DNA of 64,000 bases from Myxococcaceae bacterium. GTDB lineage: Bacteria > Myxococcota > Myxococcia > Myxococcales > Myxococcaceae. Location of the stretch: assembly GCA_016793095.1 (NCBI GenBank), contig JAEUJQ010000073.1, positions 182,956-246,955 on the forward strand, in the 5' to 3' direction. The notes beneath the pieces are model-generated. The model did not search any database. It was not told the DNA's origin and saw nothing but the letters and a program-made list of their open reading frames with translations. Below, one piece after another: positions 61,068-64,000 of this stretch. Numbering within the stretch: position 1 is the stretch's first letter; every line of letters begins with the position of its first letter. Made by a program: the position numbers and the translations under genes.

Positions 61068-62203
61068 CAGCCCATCCACCCCTCGTCGATGGCCGGGGCC
61101 GAGTCGAAGACGGCGTACTCGCGGGCGCGGTTCTTCAGCGGCACGCCGAGCGCGCGCAGCTCGTCGAGGACGCGCTCGAAGCGCTCGTCGGCGGTGGCGC
61201 GGCCGACGCGGTAGGAGCGCACGGTGACGAAGCGCTCCTCGGGGCCCTTGCGGAGGTTGCGCGAGACGTAGCCGCCGTGCGCGCGGCACCGGGCCAGCAG
61301 CGTGGCCTCGTCGAAGCCGGGCGGCAGCCGCACCGTCGCGTGGTGCTCGAAGTACACGTCCAACGGGAGGGCGCTGGCTTCTTCATCGCGCTCGGGAGCG
61401 CCAAAGGCCCGGCCGGTGGCCTCGAGCTTCATGCGCGTCACCTCGAAGCCGTCGCGCACGAGGGCGCGGGCGAGCTCGAGCACCTGCTCGCGGGCCTGGC
61501 TCAGCGTGCCCTGGTGGTAGCTGCCCGTCATCGGCTGCTCGTGCTGGGCGGTCGTCTCGGGCATCACGATGTGCAGGCACTTCACCTGGAGGCGCGCGCA
61601 GGAGGCCGCGAAGGCCTCGACGTCGCAGGGCTTCACGGTGACGTGCGCTTCGAAGTAGCCGGGGGTGCCGTCGCCGCGGACGTGGGCGGCCAGCTCGAGG
61701 TACGGGCGCTGCCGCATGTTGACGAGGAAGCGCGCGTCGCCGAGCTCGGCCACCGTCTGCGAGAAGCCGTCGGGTTGCCACAGCCGGTCCCAGCCGTAGC
61801 CGCCGGCGCCGCGCGGGGCCGCGACGATGGAGCCCTCGTCCTGGCCGGTGAAGAGCTGCAGGTCGTCGGCCGACGTCTTCAGCGCGACGACGACGCGGGT
61901 GACGCCGCGGCGGCCGGCGAAGCGCTGGCAGAAGCCCTCGCCGCCGAGCTGCTGGTGCAGCTTCTTGAAGGCGGCGCCCGACAGCGGCGCCTCGCCCTCG
62001 AGCGCGAGCTCGGCGTTCTCGACGAAGCAGGGGCGGCCGAGCTGGCGGAAGGCGTCTTCGGCGCGGGCGCGCGCGACGTCCTCGAGGCGCGTGGCGGCTC
62101 CCCGCGAGAGCGCGAGCCGCGAGAACTCGACATCGAGGCCGGCGAGCAGGCGCTGGGACTCGGCGCTGTCCCAGGCGTTGGGGGTGACGAAGACGAGGCG
62201 CAT
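61067..62203 (-). CDS. ITPase/RdgB-like domain fused to a conserved C-terminal domain
   Basis: 378 residues from ATG 62203 (MRLVFVTPNAWDSAESQRLL). Residues 1-175 look like a HAM1/RdgB nucleotide pyrophosphatase: VENAELALEG (normally ED, here Glu-Asn), KKLHQQLG, GSIVAAPRGAGGYGWDRLW and SQTVAELGDARF. Residues 180-378 are a distinct domain with two HhTh motifs, FEAHVTV (187-190) and HHATVRL (288-291), and later YVSRNLRK, ERFVTVRSYR and EYAVFDSAPAIDEGW. The stop overlaps the nucleotidyltransferase ATG. Damaged-nucleotide or RNA-end processing is conceivable; activity is unproven. Confidence 0.75.
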   Translation of the reverse strand: MRLVFVTPNAWDSAESQRLLAGLDVEFSRLALSRGAATRLEDVARARAEDAFRQLGRPCFVENAELALEGEAPLSGAAFKKLHQQLGGEGFCQRFAGRRGVTRVVVALKTSADDLQLFTGQDEGSIVAAPRGAGGYGWDRLWQPDGFSQTVAELGDARFLVNMRQRPYLELAAHVRGDGTPGYFEAHVTVKPCDVEAFAASCARLQVKCLHIVMPETTAQHEQPMTGSYHQGTLSQAREQVLELARALVRDGFEVTRMKLEATGRAFGAPERDEEASALPLDVYFEHHATVRLPPGFDEATLLARCRAHGGYVSRNLRKGPEERFVTVRSYRVGRATADERFERVLDELRALGVPLKNRAREYAVFDSAPAIDEGWMG

Positions 62204-62354
62204 CGGGGCGGCGATGATGGCACAGGGCACACCCGCATCGGCCAGTCGCGACGTCGGGACCGGGTCATGAGAGCATCGCGGCGATGAGAGCCGGGGAGCT
62301 CAGGAGCGCGGCGGTCGTGCTCGGCGCTGTCCCGGCGTGGTGGAGAGCTTCGAC

Positions 62355-62933
62355 ATGGTGAGCGTCATCGTCTTCATCGTCGTCAGCGCCGAGCCGGCCT
62401 TCGTGCCCGACGAGGTGGTGGACGGCATCGCCATCGAGAAGCGGGAGGTGGCGGGCTCGCCGTTCCCCGAGCTGCGGCTCGTCACCACCACCTCGCGGGC
62501 GTCGCTCGAGGCGCTCTGCGTCGAGGCGTACGGCACCGGCCGCTTCGACCCGACGGAGCCCGACCTCAAGTCCCGCACGCTGCTCGAGGAGGACGCGGGG
62601 GTGCGGCGCATGTGGGAGCAGATCGCTCCGGCGGTGGTGAGCCCGCGCGACTACGTGCTGCACCAGACCATCGAGCGCGGCCCCGGGACCTGCGCGATGC
62701 GCTACCAGGCCATCCCGGACCCGCGCGCGCCGGTGCAGTCGGGCGTCGTGCGCATGACGAAGCTGCGCGGCTCGTGGCTCTTCGAGGCCGTCGAGGCCGG
62801 CAAGGTGCGCATCACCTACACCATCTTCTCGGACCCGGCGGGCAGCGTGCCGGCGTTCCTCGTGCGCGGCCCGCAGCGCGCCATGGCGCTCGTCTGGCTC
62901 AAGCGCGTCATCGACCGCGCCGCCGGCAAGTGA
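62355..62933 (+). CDS. START/SRPBCC-like lipid-binding protein
   Basis: 192 residues from ATG 62355 (an in-frame GTG at 62337 is an alternative). MVSVIVFIVVSAEPAFVP is a probable signal. The rest is a START-type helix-grip fold: VSPRDYVLHQTIERG, CAMRYQAIPDPRAPVQSG, VRMTKLRGSWLFEAVEAG, KVRITYTIFSDPAGSVPAFL and a long C-terminal helix. Proteins of this type bind lipids or hydrophobic ligands. The gene is divergent from the ITPase fusion and convergent with the RNA-ligase gene. Confidence 0.8.
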   Translation: MVSVIVFIVVSAEPAFVPDEVVDGIAIEKREVAGSPFPELRLVTTTSRASLEALCVEAYGTGRFDPTEPDLKSRTLLEEDAGVRRMWEQIAPAVVSPRDYVLHQTIERGPGTCAMRYQAIPDPRAPVQSGVVRMTKLRGSWLFEAVEAGKVRITYTIFSDPAGSVPAFLVRGPQRAMALVWLKRVIDRAAGK

Positions 62934-63041
62934 GCGTCCGGCTCTCGATGGAGCAGTCGGCGCACCGGCGGCGCTGACACTGCGGCCTCGGCGGAGGTGC
63001 CGCGCGGCAGTCGGGCCCGCGGAGAGAGGCAGCCGGGGGGC

Positions 63042-63746
63042 TCAGGACGTGAGGCCGTCGGACCAGTTCCACACCGCGGGGCGCCCCGAGTTCTCTGGCA
63101 GCAGCGCGCCGTCCACCTTCCCGTGGCGGACGAACTTCGCCCGGTGCAGCACCACCTCACCGCGCTCGACGCGCCACACCGCGCCCTCGACGGCGTCGAC
63201 CGCGCCGTGCCCCCCGTGTTCACCGAGCGCCGCGTTCACCGTGGCGATGGAGACGGCGTCTCCGCGGTGCAGCAGCGCCGGCCGCGCGAACCGGCCCGCG
63301 AGGCGCGCGTCGAGGGCGTCGGTGGCGAGGGCGCCCGCCGCGGTGAAGAGGTCGAAGGCGACGAAGGGCTCGTGAGCGAGCCGGTAGCGGGTGCTGTGCG
63401 CGAGCGCGAGCCACTCGCCGACCAGCCACTCCCCGTCCCGCAGCACCGCCGCGAAGCGCCCGGTGTTGTCCGTCACCCAGCGGTGGAACATCTGCCGGCC
63501 GGGGTTCCGGGACTCGGCGGCGCGCCAGCCTTCGCGGCCGAGCGCGACGACTTCGGCGCCCAGCCTGGCCACCGCGACGCACGAGCCGTCGAGCTTCTCC
63601 TGCACGACGATGACGTCACCCTTCGTCGCGCGCTCGGTGCAGCGGCGGGCGAGCTCGGGCGGCGCGACGCGGTCGGACGAGCCGGTGCGCGAGCCGGGCA
63701 GGTGGGGAATCTTCGGGAACGCCTTCTTCCCGAGGGGCTGTTTCAT
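63042..63746 (-). CDS. Rnl2-type RNA ligase
   Basis: 234 residues. Nucleotidyltransferase motifs are complete: I, VVQEKLDGSCV with adenylated Lys51; Ia, GREG (70-73); III, WLVGEWLALA (Glu111); IIIa, FVAFDLF; IV, AVEGAVWR (Glu187); V, HRAKFVR (Lys204). No C-terminal RNA-binding domain follows, so it is a minimal ATP-dependent ligase that should seal 3'-OH/5'-phosphate RNA ends. The ATG lies in the first unit of a 104-bp tandem repeat. The AbiEii/ITPase-fusion pair is about 1.5 kb away, making an RNA-repair neighbourhood possible. Confidence 0.9.
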   Translation of the reverse strand: MKQPLGKKAFPKIPHLPGSRTGSSDRVAPPELARRCTERATKGDVIVVQEKLDGSCVAVARLGAEVVALGREGWRAAESRNPGRQMFHRWVTDNTGRFAAVLRDGEWLVGEWLALAHSTRYRLAHEPFVAFDLFTAAGALATDALDARLAGRFARPALLHRGDAVSIATVNAALGEHGGHGAVDAVEGAVWRVERGEVVLHRAKFVRHGKVDGALLPENSGRPAVWNWSDGLTS

Positions 63747-64000
63747 GGTTCGACTCCGGCGTCGTTCGGCCTGCGCTCCTCGGCGTGAGGTGACGCGTGT
63801 GACGTCGCCTCGTCGACTCCGCCCTCACTCCGCCTGCACTCACGGTTCATGGTTCGACTCCGGCGTCGTTCGGCCTGCGCTCCTCGGCGCGAGGTGACGC
63901 GTGTGACGTCGCCTCGTCGACTCCGCCCTCACTCCGCCTGCACTCACGGTTCATGGTTCGACTCCGGCGTCGTTCGGCCTGCGCTCCTCGGCGCGAGGTG
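63744..64000. repeat. 104-bp tandem repeats at window edge, overlapping the RNA-ligase start
   Basis: About 2.5 copies of a 104-bp unit start at 63744, 63848 and 63952 (each begins CATGGTTCGACTCCGGCG) and run past the window end. Copies are nearly identical (one GTG/GCG difference seen). Each unit carries a CAT that would be an ATG on the minus strand; only the innermost continues into the RNA-ligase frame. No gene is apparent in the 250 bp. Confidence 0.9.

Overview
This window looks like a chromosomal segment from a myxobacterium (phylum Myxococcota, probably Cystobacterineae). The reasons are very high GC with GC-rich third codon positions, many lipoproteins with Asp-Ala-Gly/Gly-Gly linkers and cysteine-rich modules, Hanks-type kinases next to TPR/PEGA proteins, a DUF2378 (TIGR02265) protein, an AgmX/PglI-type TonB-like protein, a PocR-type regulator and a MYXO-CTERM-like tail. 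No rRNA, tRNA, CRISPR array or insertion sequence was recognised.

Layout. 1-9.2 kb: cell-surface lipoproteins (a truncated beta-propeller lipoprotein with an 18-bp repeat linker, then four cysteine-rich lipoproteins), with a cluster of palindromic repeats at 6.0-6.4 kb. 9.2-16.5 kb: an XdhC-like protein, the AgmX-type protein, a GNAT toxin with a truncated antitoxin, a putative adenosine deaminase and unknowns. 16.5-19.8 kb: a zinc-ribbon/HU protein that runs, apparently through a frameshift, into an RCC1-repeat lipoprotein. 19.8-24.3 kb: a four-gene operon for alicyclic acyl-CoA breakdown (badH-, badI- and aliB-like genes plus a second acyl-CoA dehydrogenase), divergent from a MarR regulator with a perfect palindrome between them. 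25-34 kb: a MazEF-like module, a cNMP-binding protein, DUF2378, a PocR/AAA regulator, a Gre-like protein, hrcA and small genes. 35-52 kb: three Hanks-type kinases, two with TPR partner genes and one with TPRs built in, interleaved with lipoproteins and a two-domain peptidoglycan hydrolase. 52.3-59.4 kb: one 2352-residue lipoprotein made of about 50 disintegrin-like repeats in a 17-unit higher-order pattern. 60.4-63.7 kb: an ITPase-like fusion protein translationally coupled to an AbiEii-type nucleotidyltransferase, and a nearby Rnl2-type RNA ligase whose start lies in a 104-bp tandem repeat.

How the genes may work together. The bad-like operon should convert cyclohexanecarboxyl-CoA type intermediates toward pimeloyl-CoA under MarR control; the CoA ligase and BadK steps are not in the window. 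The kinase/TPR cassettes are probably signalling modules. The surface lipoproteins share disulfide-rich architectures typical of predatory or social myxobacteria, but their targets cannot be read from sequence. The least explained parts are the giant disintegrin-like protein and the ITPase-fusion/nucleotidyltransferase/RNA-ligase neighbourhood.
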